From the NCBI GenBank assembly GCA_964634005.1, contig CAZWKQ010000007.1, positions 1 through 64,000 on the forward strand: a DNA stretch of 64,000 nt, in the 5' to 3' direction. Positions 43,341 to 53,651 of the stretch are shown here, piece after piece. Below the pieces are notes generated by a model, which did no database searches, was not told the DNA's origin, and saw nothing but the letters and a program-made list of their open reading frames with translations. The position numbers and the translations under genes were made by a program. Numbering within the stretch: the stretch's first letter is position 1; each line of letters opens with the position of its first letter. This DNA comes from CAZWKQ01 sp964634005. Lineage in GTDB: Bacteria; Bacteroidota; Bacteroidia; Bacteroidales; JACABE01.

Positions 43341-46300
43341 ATGAAAACAAAATATTTAAAATCAATTATAATCATCCTGAATTTTATATTTATAACGGTT
43401 AATAACCTGACAGCAGGTGTTAATTCTCAGGTTGTTATAAATACAAACAATTCAGGTGCAGGTTCATTGCGTCAGGCAATAATTAATTCAAATTCAATAG
43501 CAACAACAGATTCAATAATCTTTAATATTCCTCTGACAGATCCGGGTTATGACCCGATTAGAGGAGTTTTTAGAATTAAAATATCAGGAAGTTTGCTAAA
43601 TGATATTAATAGAAACGGATTAGTAATCGACGGATTCTCACAAACACGTTTTACAGGCAACACAAATACTGCAATTCTTGGAACCGGTGGTACAGTTGGT
43701 GTTGATAATATTCCTTTTCCTTTATATGAAGGTCCTGAAATCGAAATAGTTGACGATGGCGGCTTAATATATTGTTTTAAAATTACTGCTTCAAATGTTA
43801 AGGTTATTGGTTTGGCAATTACTGGTTTTGGGAATTCTTACAGTACAAATCACGGAAATATTGTAGTTCAGGGCAATAATAAGTTTGTTGTAATCGAAAG
43901 AAATGTATTGGGTTGTTATGCCGATAGTTTTTCAAAACCCGATTCTGCATATTTAACAGGTGGTTGTAATGTATATTTGAATGGTTCTGATTCGGGATTT
44001 GTTAACCAAAACATCTTATCTTGGGCAGGTGTAGCAGGTATTTATGCCACTGCCGATGCCGATGCTTGGACTGTTACTTTCAATGAAACCTCGAGCAATG
44101 GTTTTGGTCAACCAATTTTAGACGGTATGGATTTTGCCACTGCTTCGGGATACCAGAAAATAATGTACAATAAGCTCTATAATAACGCCGCTAATGGTAT
44201 TGATTCTTATCAGTCAAAAGGGTTTAATTTAATTGAAAATAATACTATTTATGGAAATGGTGTTATAAATTGGGAAAACTCAGGAATAAGGGTTTACGGA
44301 GAAAGTGATATTATCCGCAAAAATGTTATTCATTCAAATAGGGGGGCAGGAATATTAATAACTTCCGCAGCTACTAACAATATAATTTCTCAAAACTCAA
44401 TTTGGGGCAATGGAGCTTTTGCAAGTAATGGAATAGCTGCAACAAAAAATATTGGCATTAACCTTATTACTTCAGTTGAAAACCATTCGAGAGGGACGGC
44501 ACCTTTTTATACTCTCAATGATTGGGGTGACATTGATATTGGCGGTAACGATTTAATCAACTATCCTATTTTGCAAAATGTTAAAATTTCGCCAACTCAA
44601 ATAGAAATTGAAGGATATAGTTTGCCAAATTCATTAATCGAATTTTTTATAGGAGATACGCTGTCATTAAAAAATTATCCTCAAGGAAAAACATACTTAT
44701 TTTCTGCCGTTGAAGGTAGTTCCCAAGATTTAGACAATAATTCAGGACCTTATGGAGCTATGCCTGTTAATGGAATAAATCAAGGCAGCGACTCTACAAA
44801 TATGTTTAAATTTATCTTTCCTTTACCGTCAAATGTTAATATTGGCACTGTTCTCACAGCTACAGCAACTTTAAATAATAAAACATCAGAATTCAGTCCT
44901 GCAGGCTTTGTTAAAGCTGCCGATACTTCGATAACTCCTTTGTTGGATTGCATTTATGCCAATGGTGATGGTACTTATACCGCTGTTTTCGGTTATCAAA
45001 ATACTTATTCAAATAACGTAAATATTCCTGTAGGTAATAATAATCAATTTTTAACCGGAAATCAAAACCAAGGACAACCTGTATTATTTTTACCCGGACT
45101 ACATCAAAACGTATTTACAGTTCAGTTTAATTCAAGTTTAACATGGAAGTTAACTTCAAATACTATTACTGCAACTTCTTCCTCTAACCTTTGCCCTGTA
45201 GATTTATCTGTTGATAAGAAATTAATTTATCCTGTACTTAGTGCAAATGATACTATTTTCAAAAACGATACTATAGTATTTGCAATTACTCTCAAAAATA
45301 ACAGCTTGTTCCCATCAGCCAATATTCAGGTTTTAGACACTTTGCCGCAGAGTTTTAGTTATTTGTCTTCTACTACTACTTTGGGTAATTATCAGAATGT
45401 AAATGGATTATGGTCTGTAAATTTTCTTCCGGCCAACGATTCTGCTGTATTGTATATTTCTGCCAAAGTTGACACATCTGGACAAAATGATGTTGAAATT
45501 GTATATCAATCGCAACCCGATCCGAATATTTTTAATAATTATTCCTTTGCATCTGTTACTATGAGTAACTCATCAAGTGGTAATGACGGCGGTGTTGAGA
45601 GCAACGGAAATTTAGCATCAAAAATTGCTTACAGAAAATATTTAAGAAACAAGGATGTTAGAAATATTTATGATAATGCTAAAAACCTTGAATTATTTAC
45701 CAAAGAAAAAGTTGATAATGGAGTTATTAAGTCTGTTAAACTTAAAAGTACAATTTCTACTGATTTGATAGATTTTATTCCTCAGTATGGTCCGCTAAAC
45801 ACTAACGCATATTTGAGTACACCTACTGATTTATTAAATATCAGCAATGCAATAGAAGTATTTGCCGTAGATTATTTCGGAAATTCGACAAATCGTAAAG
45901 CAGCAATTTTGGCCATAGCAACTCCTCAAAATAGTGTTTATGAACATACTAAAATTATTTGCGACAGACTTGATGGCGCAAAACTTGAAGATGTAAATCA
46001 TATAACAATTAAAGGCAAACCATTTATCATTTCTAAGTTGGTTCATGATAATGGTAATACCGATTATTCTGTTAGTTTTATAGCTTATAAAAATTCTTCA
46101 ACTTACACAATTGACAATCAATGGGATTTAGACAGTTATAAACCTGTAAGTGATGCTCCTGTTCTTAATTTTCAGGTTTGGTCAACTTCTGAAATATATA
46201 CTGTTGACTTAGTTTCCAAGATTATTGATTTGATTGTAAGTAAAGGATATACATTACAATTCAAAAATAATTATCCGTCAGTAATTCCTACTGTTTATGT

Positions 46301-47315
46301 AAAAAGTGGAACTTATAAGAATGGCAATTTAATTTTGGAAATTGTTAATAAAGCTCAGGCAAATTCATTAATGATAAGAGGGACAACAGCTAAGGTAGAG
46401 AATGGCATCAGAAACAGCTTCTTTACTGAGGTTTCTATTAGTCAATCTTTAATATCTGAAGTAACTATTCCGATAGGCTATATTTTTGATATAGGATTTA
46501 CAATAATAAACAATGAACAGGGAGGAAAAGATGTACTTTACTATGCCGATGGACCTTGGGGTTTAGATTACGAGCAAAGCGGAGCAAATGTAAGCGATTT
46601 TACAATTACTGCACAACTTTCGAGTTTACCGCTGAATGCTTACAACCTTGAAAGAAATGTTTATGTTGAAGGAAGCGTTAAGGATTATGTTTCAATTTTC
46701 AAAGTATTGAAAGTTGGTAATAAAAAAGTTGATTTAACAAATTACAATACCCTTGAATTTTTGGCTTCAGGCAATGGAACATTCGAAATTGTTATTACCA
46801 AAAAAAGCATCAATTCATGGAATAATCAGTATAAAACAACTGTAAATTTAACCTCGGGATTAGTTCAGTATCAAATTCCTTTCAGTAATTTTAAAAATAA
46901 CTTGGGACAGAACAATTTTAGTGCCGAGGATGTTGTAGCTGTAGTTTTTGTGAAAAAAGGCGATGGTTCTATATATTCTAACTTTTCGCTAAATCTTAAG
47001 AACTTAAGATTTACTCAAAACACTTTAAATGTTAACAATTACGAAAATAATAACACGGAAAAACCAATAATAAATGTTTATCCTAACCCAATAAAAAATA
47101 ATGCAAAATTGAATTTTTATTTGCCTAAATCAACTAATATTGATGCAAGCATTTATAATGTCGAAGGGCAACAGGTAAGAGCTATTTCAAGTAATTATTT
47201 CACAACAGGCAGCCATTCATTTGACTTTAATGTTGAGGGATTAGGTAGCGGTGTTTATTTCATTCATTTTAAAACTGACGACAGTATTATTTTCGAGAAA
47301 ATTGTAGTATTGTAA
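43341..47315 (+). CDS. Large beta-helix T9SS cargo protein
   Basis: A 1324-residue secreted protein starting at MKTKYLKSIIII (ATG 43341) rather than an ATG ten codons upstream, because only this start gives a clean signal peptide (to about residue 27). The N-terminal part has the NTNNSGAGSLRQAI opening of right-handed beta-helix proteins, with repeated short strands to about residue 420. A DUF11-like Ig domain (about 630-720; LDTLPQSFSYLSSTTTL) and a carbohydrate-binding-like beta-sandwich (about 1090-1220) follow. The C-terminal sorting domain has VYPNPIKNNAKLNFYLPK and GSGVYFIHFKTDD. Beta-helix proteins often bind or cut polysaccharides, but no catalytic motif could be recognised. Confidence 0.85.
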   Translation: MKTKYLKSIIIILNFIFITVNNLTAGVNSQVVINTNNSGAGSLRQAIINSNSIATTDSIIFNIPLTDPGYDPIRGVFRIKISGSLLNDINRNGLVIDGFSQTRFTGNTNTAILGTGGTVGVDNIPFPLYEGPEIEIVDDGGLIYCFKITASNVKVIGLAITGFGNSYSTNHGNIVVQGNNKFVVIERNVLGCYADSFSKPDSAYLTGGCNVYLNGSDSGFVNQNILSWAGVAGIYATADADAWTVTFNETSSNGFGQPILDGMDFATASGYQKIMYNKLYNNAANGIDSYQSKGFNLIENNTIYGNGVINWENSGIRVYGESDIIRKNVIHSNRGAGILITSAATNNIISQNSIWGNGAFASNGIAATKNIGINLITSVENHSRGTAPFYTLNDWGDIDIGGNDLINYPILQNVKISPTQIEIEGYSLPNSLIEFFIGDTLSLKNYPQGKTYLFSAVEGSSQDLDNNSGPYGAMPVNGINQGSDSTNMFKFIFPLPSNVNIGTVLTATATLNNKTSEFSPAGFVKAADTSITPLLDCIYANGDGTYTAVFGYQNTYSNNVNIPVGNNNQFLTGNQNQGQPVLFLPGLHQNVFTVQFNSSLTWKLTSNTITATSSSNLCPVDLSVDKKLIYPVLSANDTIFKNDTIVFAITLKNNSLFPSANIQVLDTLPQSFSYLSSTTTLGNYQNVNGLWSVNFLPANDSAVLYISAKVDTSGQNDVEIVYQSQPDPNIFNNYSFASVTMSNSSSGNDGGVESNGNLASKIAYRKYLRNKDVRNIYDNAKNLELFTKEKVDNGVIKSVKLKSTISTDLIDFIPQYGPLNTNAYLSTPTDLLNISNAIEVFAVDYFGNSTNRKAAILAIATPQNSVYEHTKIICDRLDGAKLEDVNHITIKGKPFIISKLVHDNGNTDYSVSFIAYKNSSTYTIDNQWDLDSYKPVSDAPVLNFQVWSTSEIYTVDLVSKIIDLIVSKGYTLQFKNNYPSVIPTVYVKSGTYKNGNLILEIVNKAQANSLMIRGTTAKVENGIRNSFFTEVSISQSLISEVTIPIGYIFDIGFTIINNEQGGKDVLYYADGPWGLDYEQSGANVSDFTITAQLSSLPLNAYNLERNVYVEGSVKDYVSIFKVLKVGNKKVDLTNYNTLEFLASGNGTFEIVITKKSINSWNNQYKTTVNLTSGLVQYQIPFSNFKNNLGQNNFSAEDVVAVVFVKKGDGSIYSNFSLNLKNLRFTQNTLNVNNYENNNTEKPIINVYPNPIKNNAKLNFYLPKSTNIDASIYNVEGQQVRAISSNYFTTGSHSFDFNVEGLGSGVYFIHFKTDDSIIFEKIVVL

Positions 47316-47372
47316 ATAAAGTCTGAAATTTTTTCTAGATTACTTTAAAGTTAGCAGAACTTTTTGAGATAA

Positions 47373-47882
47373 ATGGATATTTCTAAAAGAAAAGTATCGA
47401 ATATAAAAAAGTCGTTCGAGCCTATTTCTGATGAAAATACTGTAATTCTTATATTAGGAAGCATGCCCGGAGATAAATCTCTGGAACTTGGGCAATATTA
47501 CGGCCATCCAAGAAATAGATTCTGGGAAATAATATCTAAGTTAACAAATAATGATTTACTTTCTGATTACAAGGTTAAAAAGGAAATTTTGCTTAAATCG
47601 AAAATCGGATTATGGGATGTTGTAAATAACGCAAGTAGAAACGGCAGCCTCGATAGTGCAATAGAAAACGAAATTCCAAATAATATTGATAAATTTATTT
47701 CTGAACATAGGAACTTAAAAACAATTTGTTTCAACGGCAAAAAAGCTGAAAGTCTTTATGATAAGTATTTTATAAGGAAACCGGAAATAAAATACATTTC
47801 ATTGCCAAGCACAAGCCCTGCCAATGCAGGTATGAATTTCGACAGACTTTTTCAAAAATGGAAACAAATTATCGAATATTAA
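47373..47882 (+). CDS. DNA-deoxyinosine glycosylase (UDG superfamily, family 6 type)
   Basis: A 169-residue soluble repair enzyme. The motif LILGSMPGDKSLELGQYYGH followed by PRNRFW is the signature of the hypoxanthine-DNA glycosylase group (TIGR04274) of the uracil-DNA glycosylase superfamily. The active-site region near residues 25-55 has the Asn in PRNRFW. The second motif is SLPSTSPANAG near residue 148. It removes hypoxanthine from deaminated adenine in DNA. Length fits the family. It is a single gene between two T9SS cargo genes and has no clear repair partner nearby. Confidence 0.9.
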   Translation: MDISKRKVSNIKKSFEPISDENTVILILGSMPGDKSLELGQYYGHPRNRFWEIISKLTNNDLLSDYKVKKEILLKSKIGLWDVVNNASRNGSLDSAIENEIPNNIDKFISEHRNLKTICFNGKKAESLYDKYFIRKPEIKYISLPSTSPANAGMNFDRLFQKWKQIIEY

Positions 47883-48117
47883 ACACATTTTGGGTAGCAT
47901 CAAAGTTTAACTAAATAATTTTAATCATTAAAATTGATATTTTTTGATTTTTTAATATTAATTATCATATAAACAATTGATTACAAAATAATCTTTAATG
48001 CTTTTCAAATTAAGATTAACAAATTATTAATAACAAACATATTGACAAATAAGCAATTATTATAAATTTAAGTAGTAAATTTGCGGTTTAAATTATAAAC
48101 AAGTTATTAAGTAGTAG

Positions 48118-50631
48118 ATGAAAAAAAGTCTGATTTTATTTTCTTTGATTTTTTCTTTTATTCAGCTAAAATCTCAAGATTGGGTAGAAAAGATGCAAAA
48201 CCCTGAAGTGAATTTTTATGATGTTCAAAAGTCTTTTAATGAATATTGGAAAGGAAGAGAAATTCAACGTTCAAGAGGTTGGAAACAATATAAAAGATGG
48301 GAATATTTTAATGAACCGCGTGTTTATCCCACAGGAAACAGGGTTGACCCTTCTGTAGTATGGCACAATTTTACTACTTATAAAAAAAAGTATGCCTATA
48401 AATCGACTTCATCATCTGATTGGTATCATTTAGGCCCAACAGCACCACCCGCAAACGGAGGCGACGCTGGTCGTTTAAATTGTGTTGCTTTTCATCCTAC
48501 TAATCCGAATATAATGTATGTTGGCTCTCCTTCAGGAGGATTATGGAAAACAACTAACGGAGGTGCTAATTGGATACCATTGACTGATAATTTGCCATCA
48601 ATAGGTATAAGCGATATTGTTGTCGATTATTCAAATCCTGATATTATTTACATTGCTACCGGTGATGGAGATGCTACTGACACATATTCCATAGGTGTTT
48701 TAAAATCCTTAGATGGCGGCAATTCGTTCCAGCCAACAGGCTTAACTCATACAGTTCAACAGCGAAAGACTATCAATAAACTTATAATTCATCCAAGTAA
48801 TCCTCAAATTCTTTTTGCTGCTACTTCGAGCGGAATTCTTAGAACATACGATGGGGGTGTAACTTGGACTAATTCTACTTATGAGTTTACAAGAGATATT
48901 GCATTTAAGCCGAATGATCCGAATACAATTTATGCTACAACAAAGACAAATTTTTATAAATCAACAAATGCCGGACTAAACTTCTATTTCAGAACAGTTC
49001 AATTTATCAGCCCGACAAGTCGAATTCAGATAGGAGTCAGCCCTGCAAATCCCGATTATGTTTATTTACTTGCAGGCAATTCAACAACACAAGGGTACGG
49101 CGGGCTTTATCGTTCGGTAAATAGCGGAGAAAATTTTTCTTTACAATCGAGTACACCAAATATTCTCGATTGGTCAACTGATGGATCGGGGAGTGGTGGA
49201 CAAGCTTGGTATGACCTGGCTTTAGCAGTTTCGCCAACTAATGCAGAAATGGTTTTCGTAGGTGGAGTTAATATATGGAGATCGACTAACGGCGGTGTAA
49301 ATTGGTCTCTTAACGCTCATTGGTACGGAGGTGGCGGTAAACCTTATGTTCATGCTGATATTCATGCTCTAAGATATTCTCCTCTTAATGTGTTATTCGC
49401 ATGCACCGATGGTGGATTATCTGTTACTTCTAATAATGGTACAAATTGGACAAGTAAAAATAACGGATTGGCAATAGCCCAGATATACAGATTAAGCACT
49501 TCAAAGACAAGCCCTTATAAAATAATAACAGGTTGGCAAGATAATGGCTCGAATCTGAATAATAACAATTCGTGGGAAAGAGTTTACGGTGGCGATGGTA
49601 TGGAATGTATTATCGATTACACAAATCAAAATATCAATTATGTATCTACACCAAACGGAAATATCCATATTACATATAACTCGAATAATTTTTCTACAAT
49701 AACGAATAGTATAACAAGTATAGAAGAAGGAGCTTGGGTTACTCCTTATGTAATTGACCCAATTAACCCTCAAACATTATATGCAGGCTATTATAATGTT
49801 TGGAAAACTACCGATAGAGGTAATACATGGACGCAAATATCCAATTTTTCAGGGACTACTCAAATAAAATCACTTGCAGTTGCACCATCAAATCCTGATT
49901 ACATATATTGTGCTACAAATGGAAATATTTATAAAACTACTAATGGCGGACAAAGTTGGACAGGCATTTCTTCAGGAATATCAGGAGGGGCAATCACATA
50001 CATAGCAGTAAGTACTTCTGACCCGGACGTATTATGGGTTACCATTTCAGGATATACCGACGGTTTTAAAGTCTTTGAAAGTAGAGATGGTGGGATAAAC
50101 TGGACTAATATTTCCGGTACTCTCCCAAACATACCTGCAAATTGCATATCTTATAATCCTCAGTCGAATGAAGGACTGTATATTGGAATGGATGTGGGGG
50201 TTTACTACAGAGATACTTTAATAGGTGACTGGATTTTGTTTTCAAATAAATTACCTAATGTGGTAGTTAATGAATTAGAAATATCTCCTTCTATAAACAG
50301 AATAAGAGCTGCAACATACGGCAGAGGACTTTGGGAATCACCTCTTTATGAACCTGCTAAAGTTAATAATTTAACTTCTGATTTAATTCAACCGATAGTA
50401 TATCCTAATCCGACTATAAACACGGTAAATATTGACATATCGAATCTTCCCGATAACGATTACCAAATTGAAATTGTTAACAGTGAAGGCAAAAAGATTC
50501 TTGAACATTATATTCACGATAAAAAAATATTTGTTTCAGATATATCGGAGCAACCAAATGGGATTTATTTCGTAAATATTAAAAGCAAAGGCAAAAAATA
50601 TTCATCAAGTGTCATTAAAGTTTCAAAATAA
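48118..50631 (+). CDS. T9SS cargo protein with BNR/Asp-box (sortilin-like) beta-propeller
   Basis: An 837-residue secreted protein. The signal peptide (about 1-19) is followed by an N-terminal helical segment FYDVQKSFNEYWKGREIQRS common in this group. About ten Asp-box repeats such as WKTTNGGANW, LRTYDGGVTW, WRSTNGGVNW and YKTTNGGQSW span residues about 130-690, forming one or two ten-bladed propellers as in VPS10/sortilin or glycoside hydrolase-like proteins. The C-terminal sorting domain (about 755-837) has VYPNPTINTVNIDI and NGIYFVNIKSKG. Catalytic residues of sialidases are not recognised, so binding or adhesion is more likely. TAAATTTG at 48076-48083 is a probable -7 element without a good -33 site. 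The GldN-like lipoprotein starts 14 bp after its stop. Confidence 0.87.
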   Translation: MKKSLILFSLIFSFIQLKSQDWVEKMQNPEVNFYDVQKSFNEYWKGREIQRSRGWKQYKRWEYFNEPRVYPTGNRVDPSVVWHNFTTYKKKYAYKSTSSSDWYHLGPTAPPANGGDAGRLNCVAFHPTNPNIMYVGSPSGGLWKTTNGGANWIPLTDNLPSIGISDIVVDYSNPDIIYIATGDGDATDTYSIGVLKSLDGGNSFQPTGLTHTVQQRKTINKLIIHPSNPQILFAATSSGILRTYDGGVTWTNSTYEFTRDIAFKPNDPNTIYATTKTNFYKSTNAGLNFYFRTVQFISPTSRIQIGVSPANPDYVYLLAGNSTTQGYGGLYRSVNSGENFSLQSSTPNILDWSTDGSGSGGQAWYDLALAVSPTNAEMVFVGGVNIWRSTNGGVNWSLNAHWYGGGGKPYVHADIHALRYSPLNVLFACTDGGLSVTSNNGTNWTSKNNGLAIAQIYRLSTSKTSPYKIITGWQDNGSNLNNNNSWERVYGGDGMECIIDYTNQNINYVSTPNGNIHITYNSNNFSTITNSITSIEEGAWVTPYVIDPINPQTLYAGYYNVWKTTDRGNTWTQISNFSGTTQIKSLAVAPSNPDYIYCATNGNIYKTTNGGQSWTGISSGISGGAITYIAVSTSDPDVLWVTISGYTDGFKVFESRDGGINWTNISGTLPNIPANCISYNPQSNEGLYIGMDVGVYYRDTLIGDWILFSNKLPNVVVNELEISPSINRIRAATYGRGLWESPLYEPAKVNNLTSDLIQPIVYPNPTINTVNIDISNLPDNDYQIEIVNSEGKKILEHYIHDKKIFVSDISEQPNGIYFVNIKSKGKKYSSSVIKVSK

Positions 50632-50645
50632 TTAAATCTCAATTT

Positions 50646-51644
50646 ATGAAGAAATGTTTAGTATTTCTTTTCATTTTATCATTTGTTGTTTTTTCGTGCA
50701 AAAACAACAAAGAAGGAGAAACTACACAGCTTACTGAAAAAATAGAATATGAAGTAAACATAGTAAATAATGAACCCGACGCTGATTGGTGGATTCAAAA
50801 CATTGAAGGCTCCAAAAGAGAAAAATTTATTAACCTTGTTATAAACGGTGCCAAAAATCAAACAATTAAAATTTTTGACAATAATTTTATTCCTACATCT
50901 TTTAAGAAAGTTGTATCGGATTTTTTCTCTTACGATACCGTTAATTTCAAGAATAAAATTAAAAATATTGAAACTGACAGTGTTTTTATTTCAAACTTAT
51001 TTGATGTTTCAAAAATAAATTCATTCAGATTTATTGAAGAATGGACTTATAATGATAAAACATTTGAGTTCCAAAAAAAAGTGAATAAATATTGCCCTGT
51101 TCTAAGATATATTGGCGAAAAAAATAAAATAACCAATATACCATTATTTTGGGTTATTCCCGATACTAATTCAAATGATAAACCAAATACGCAAACTATT
51201 ACCGAAAAAATTCAATACGATGTAAATATTACTTCGGGAAACAATATCGAATGGTGGAAAGATAATATTGAAAAGTCTTCTAAAGAAAAGTTTTTAAATC
51301 AATTAATCAACAAGATTGAAAAACAGGAAGTTATAGCTTACGATTATTTTAACAAAATAATTGATAAAGAAAAGTTTAATAATATTTTTCACAGAATCGA
51401 TACAGTTTTGATTGAAGATTTAAACAATCCCGGTACCTATAATGATACAGTTTTAAAGAGAGATATAGATGTAAATTCTATTACTAAAATAAGATTTATT
51501 GAAGAGTGGACTATAGATTTAAATACTTTAAAAATAAGCAAAAATGTCATTTCCTACAGTCCTTTGATTGAATTTGTCGATGATAACGGAAATATAAGAG
51601 GCTATACCCCTTTATTTTGGCTGCATTTTAATAAAAAACCCTAA
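50646..51644 (+). CDS. Lipoprotein with two tandem GldN/PorN-like domains
   Basis: A 332-residue lipoprotein (lipobox VVFSC, Cys18). The mature part is an internal duplication: residues 31-172 and 187-328 each begin EKIEYEVN or EKIQYDVN, contain a WW motif and a K-F-hydrophobic helix, and end FRFIEEWTYNDKTFEFQKKV or IRFIEEWTIDLNTLKI, followed by P-V/L and PLFW. The RFIEEWT to PLFW block resembles the core of GldN/PorN, the T9SS ring component. GldN itself is a single-domain protein without a lipid anchor, so this is a distinct relative. It starts 14 bp after a T9SS cargo gene, and porQ lies 2 kb downstream, supporting a T9SS or surface role. The resemblance is by motif and not by alignment. 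Confidence 0.7.
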   Translation: MKKCLVFLFILSFVVFSCKNNKEGETTQLTEKIEYEVNIVNNEPDADWWIQNIEGSKREKFINLVINGAKNQTIKIFDNNFIPTSFKKVVSDFFSYDTVNFKNKIKNIETDSVFISNLFDVSKINSFRFIEEWTYNDKTFEFQKKVNKYCPVLRYIGEKNKITNIPLFWVIPDTNSNDKPNTQTITEKIQYDVNITSGNNIEWWKDNIEKSSKEKFLNQLINKIEKQEVIAYDYFNKIIDKEKFNNIFHRIDTVLIEDLNNPGTYNDTVLKRDIDVNSITKIRFIEEWTIDLNTLKISKNVISYSPLIEFVDDNGNIRGYTPLFWLHFNKKP

Positions 51645-51695
51645 TAATTTTTTTAAGAGTTTCGCAACATCTAATAAATAATCTCTTTAGGATAA

Positions 51696-52925
51696 ATGAA
51701 TGAGTTCTTTGAGAATAAATTAGAAAATGAAATTAGATTAATTTTCAAACCTTATAAAAGCAGAATATCGCATCTTTGTATTTTTATCAACTCCGGCACC
51801 CGCGAAGAAAACGAAAATGAACACGGGATTGCCCATTTTATTGAACATTCAGTATTTAAAGGGACTCCTAAAAGAAATTCGTTAAAGATTATCAATTGTT
51901 TAGGAAATGTCGGAGGTGAGTTAAATGCTTATACTTCAAAAGAGGAAACTGTTATCTACGCATCATTTTTGAATAATTATTTTGAAAAAGCTTTGGAACT
52001 TATATCCGATTTGGTTTTTAATGCTACATTTCCTCAAAATGAAATCGACAAAGAAAAAGATGTTATTATTGAAGAAATAAACTCATATAGAGATAACCCT
52101 GCCGAGCTTATTTTTGACGAATTCGAGAATCTTATCTTTAAAAATCACTCATTAGGAAATTTTATACTTGGTAATAAAAAAAGTATTAAAAAATTCAAAA
52201 CAAATGATTTAAAGAATTTTGTAAATCGTACTTATAATACTGATGAAATAGTTGTTGGCCTTGTAGGAGATATATCTGAAAAAAAACTATTAAGAATTTT
52301 CGATAAGTATTTATCAAAATATTCAGCTAATCATAGAAGCTTTAAAAGAATAATTTTCGAAAATTATCATCCTTTTATTAAAAAACAAAATAAAAATATC
52401 TATCAATCACATTGTTTAATAGGTAATATTGCTTATTCGTATAATAATCCCAAGAAAAATACTTTATTCCTACTGAATAATATTTTGGGAGGACCTTTTT
52501 TAAATTCGAGATTAAATATTGCATTGAGAGAAAAAAGCGGATTGACATATAATATTGAATCTCAATATACTCCATTTTCCGATACAGGTATTATAAATGT
52601 ATATTTCGGAACCGAAAATAATAATCTTGATAAATCTATCGATATTTTTAATTCAGAGATCAAAAAACTCAGAGAGAAAGCATTGACAAATAACCAGTTG
52701 AGTATCGCTAAAAAGCAACTTTTGGGATTAATCGCTCTGAATCAAGAAAATCAAATTAATGAACTTTTTTCTATAACTAAAAGCTATATGGCATTCAACA
52801 AAGTTGATTCGTTTGAAGAAATTTATAGAAAGATAATGAAAATTAGTTCTGTTGATATTCTTGAAGTAGCAAATGAAATTTTTGCTGAAGACAAATTGAG
52901 TTATTTAATTTATAATTCAAAATAA
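51696..52925 (+). CDS. M16 family zinc peptidase
   Basis: A 409-residue soluble pitrilysin-type peptidase with no signal peptide. The inverted zinc motif H-x-x-E-H is His47, Glu50, His51 in GIAHFIEHSVFKGTPKR, and the third ligand is Glu126 or Glu127 in KDVIIEEINSYRDNP. The C-terminal lobe shows the R/Y-type motif GGPFLNSRLNIALREKSGLTY. This is the processing-peptidase-like short form of about 400 residues. It may degrade small peptides or process precursor proteins in the cytosol. The next gene (O-methyltransferase) starts 2 bp after its stop, so the two are co-transcribed. Confidence 0.92.
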   Translation: MNEFFENKLENEIRLIFKPYKSRISHLCIFINSGTREENENEHGIAHFIEHSVFKGTPKRNSLKIINCLGNVGGELNAYTSKEETVIYASFLNNYFEKALELISDLVFNATFPQNEIDKEKDVIIEEINSYRDNPAELIFDEFENLIFKNHSLGNFILGNKKSIKKFKTNDLKNFVNRTYNTDEIVVGLVGDISEKKLLRIFDKYLSKYSANHRSFKRIIFENYHPFIKKQNKNIYQSHCLIGNIAYSYNNPKKNTLFLLNNILGGPFLNSRLNIALREKSGLTYNIESQYTPFSDTGIINVYFGTENNNLDKSIDIFNSEIKKLREKALTNNQLSIAKKQLLGLIALNQENQINELFSITKSYMAFNKVDSFEEIYRKIMKISSVDILEVANEIFAEDKLSYLIYNSK

Positions 52926-52927
52926 AT

Positions 52928-53572
52928 ATGTTTCAACTAATATCTGAAGAAATTGAGAATTATGCCAAAGAACATTCGAGTTCGGAGCTTGAGATTCTGA
53001 GCCATTTGGAAAGAGAAACGTATTTGAAAGCTTTAAATCCCAGAATGGTTTCAGGTAAATTGCAAGGATTATTCCTTAGTTTTATTAGCCGTTTAAAGTC
53101 TCCCAAATCGATACTCGAAATAGGTACATATACTGGATATTCAGCAATTGCTTTGTGTCAGGGATTAAAGCCCGAAGGAGTATTATATACCATCGACAAT
53201 AACCCTGAAATAGATTATATTAGTAAAAAGTATTTTGAAAAATCGGAATATAAACACCAAATAATAAAATATACCGGAGATGCAAAAAAAATTATTCCTA
53301 CTATTGATGATGTATTCGATTTGGTTTTTATTGATGCCGATAAAGAAAACTACTTGATTTACTACGAAATGGTATTAAGTAAACTAAATAAAGGCGGTGT
53401 AATAATAGCGGATAATGTTTTATGGAGTGGTAAAGTTCTTGATACTCCGGCATCTAATGATAAAGATACGTTTGAATTACAAAAATTCAACGATTTTGTT
53501 ACTAAGGACGTAAGGGTTGATAATCTTTTATTACCTTTCAGAGACGGCCTTATGCTAATGATTAAAAAATAA
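52928..53572 (+). CDS. SAM-dependent O-methyltransferase (COMT-like)
   Basis: A 214-residue cytosolic enzyme of the caffeoyl-CoA O-methyltransferase family. The SAM motif ILEIGTYTGYSAIALCQGL (about 60-78) is followed by LYTIDNNPE, and the metal and acceptor region by LVFIDADKENYLIYYE and IADNVLWSGKV. The order and length match bacterial TrmR/COMT-like enzymes of about 210-220 residues, which methylate tRNA wobble 5-hydroxyuridine (TrmR) or small phenolics. The substrate cannot be decided here. It is coupled to the M16 peptidase gene (2 bp). Confidence 0.9.
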   Translation: MFQLISEEIENYAKEHSSSELEILSHLERETYLKALNPRMVSGKLQGLFLSFISRLKSPKSILEIGTYTGYSAIALCQGLKPEGVLYTIDNNPEIDYISKKYFEKSEYKHQIIKYTGDAKKIIPTIDDVFDLVFIDADKENYLIYYEMVLSKLNKGGVIIADNVLWSGKVLDTPASNDKDTFELQKFNDFVTKDVRVDNLLLPFRDGLMLMIKK

Positions 53573-53651
53573 TTTAAAAAACAATAAACAATATCATAAA
53601 CCGTTATAGGATATTAAAATTGAGAATATTGATTATTTAAAAGGTTATATT

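Noticed and set aside
47917..47935. AATTTTAA/TTAAAATT inverted repeat after the glycosylase gene as a terminator
   Set aside because: All A/T, so easily formed by chance in this composition, with only a T-rich stretch after it.
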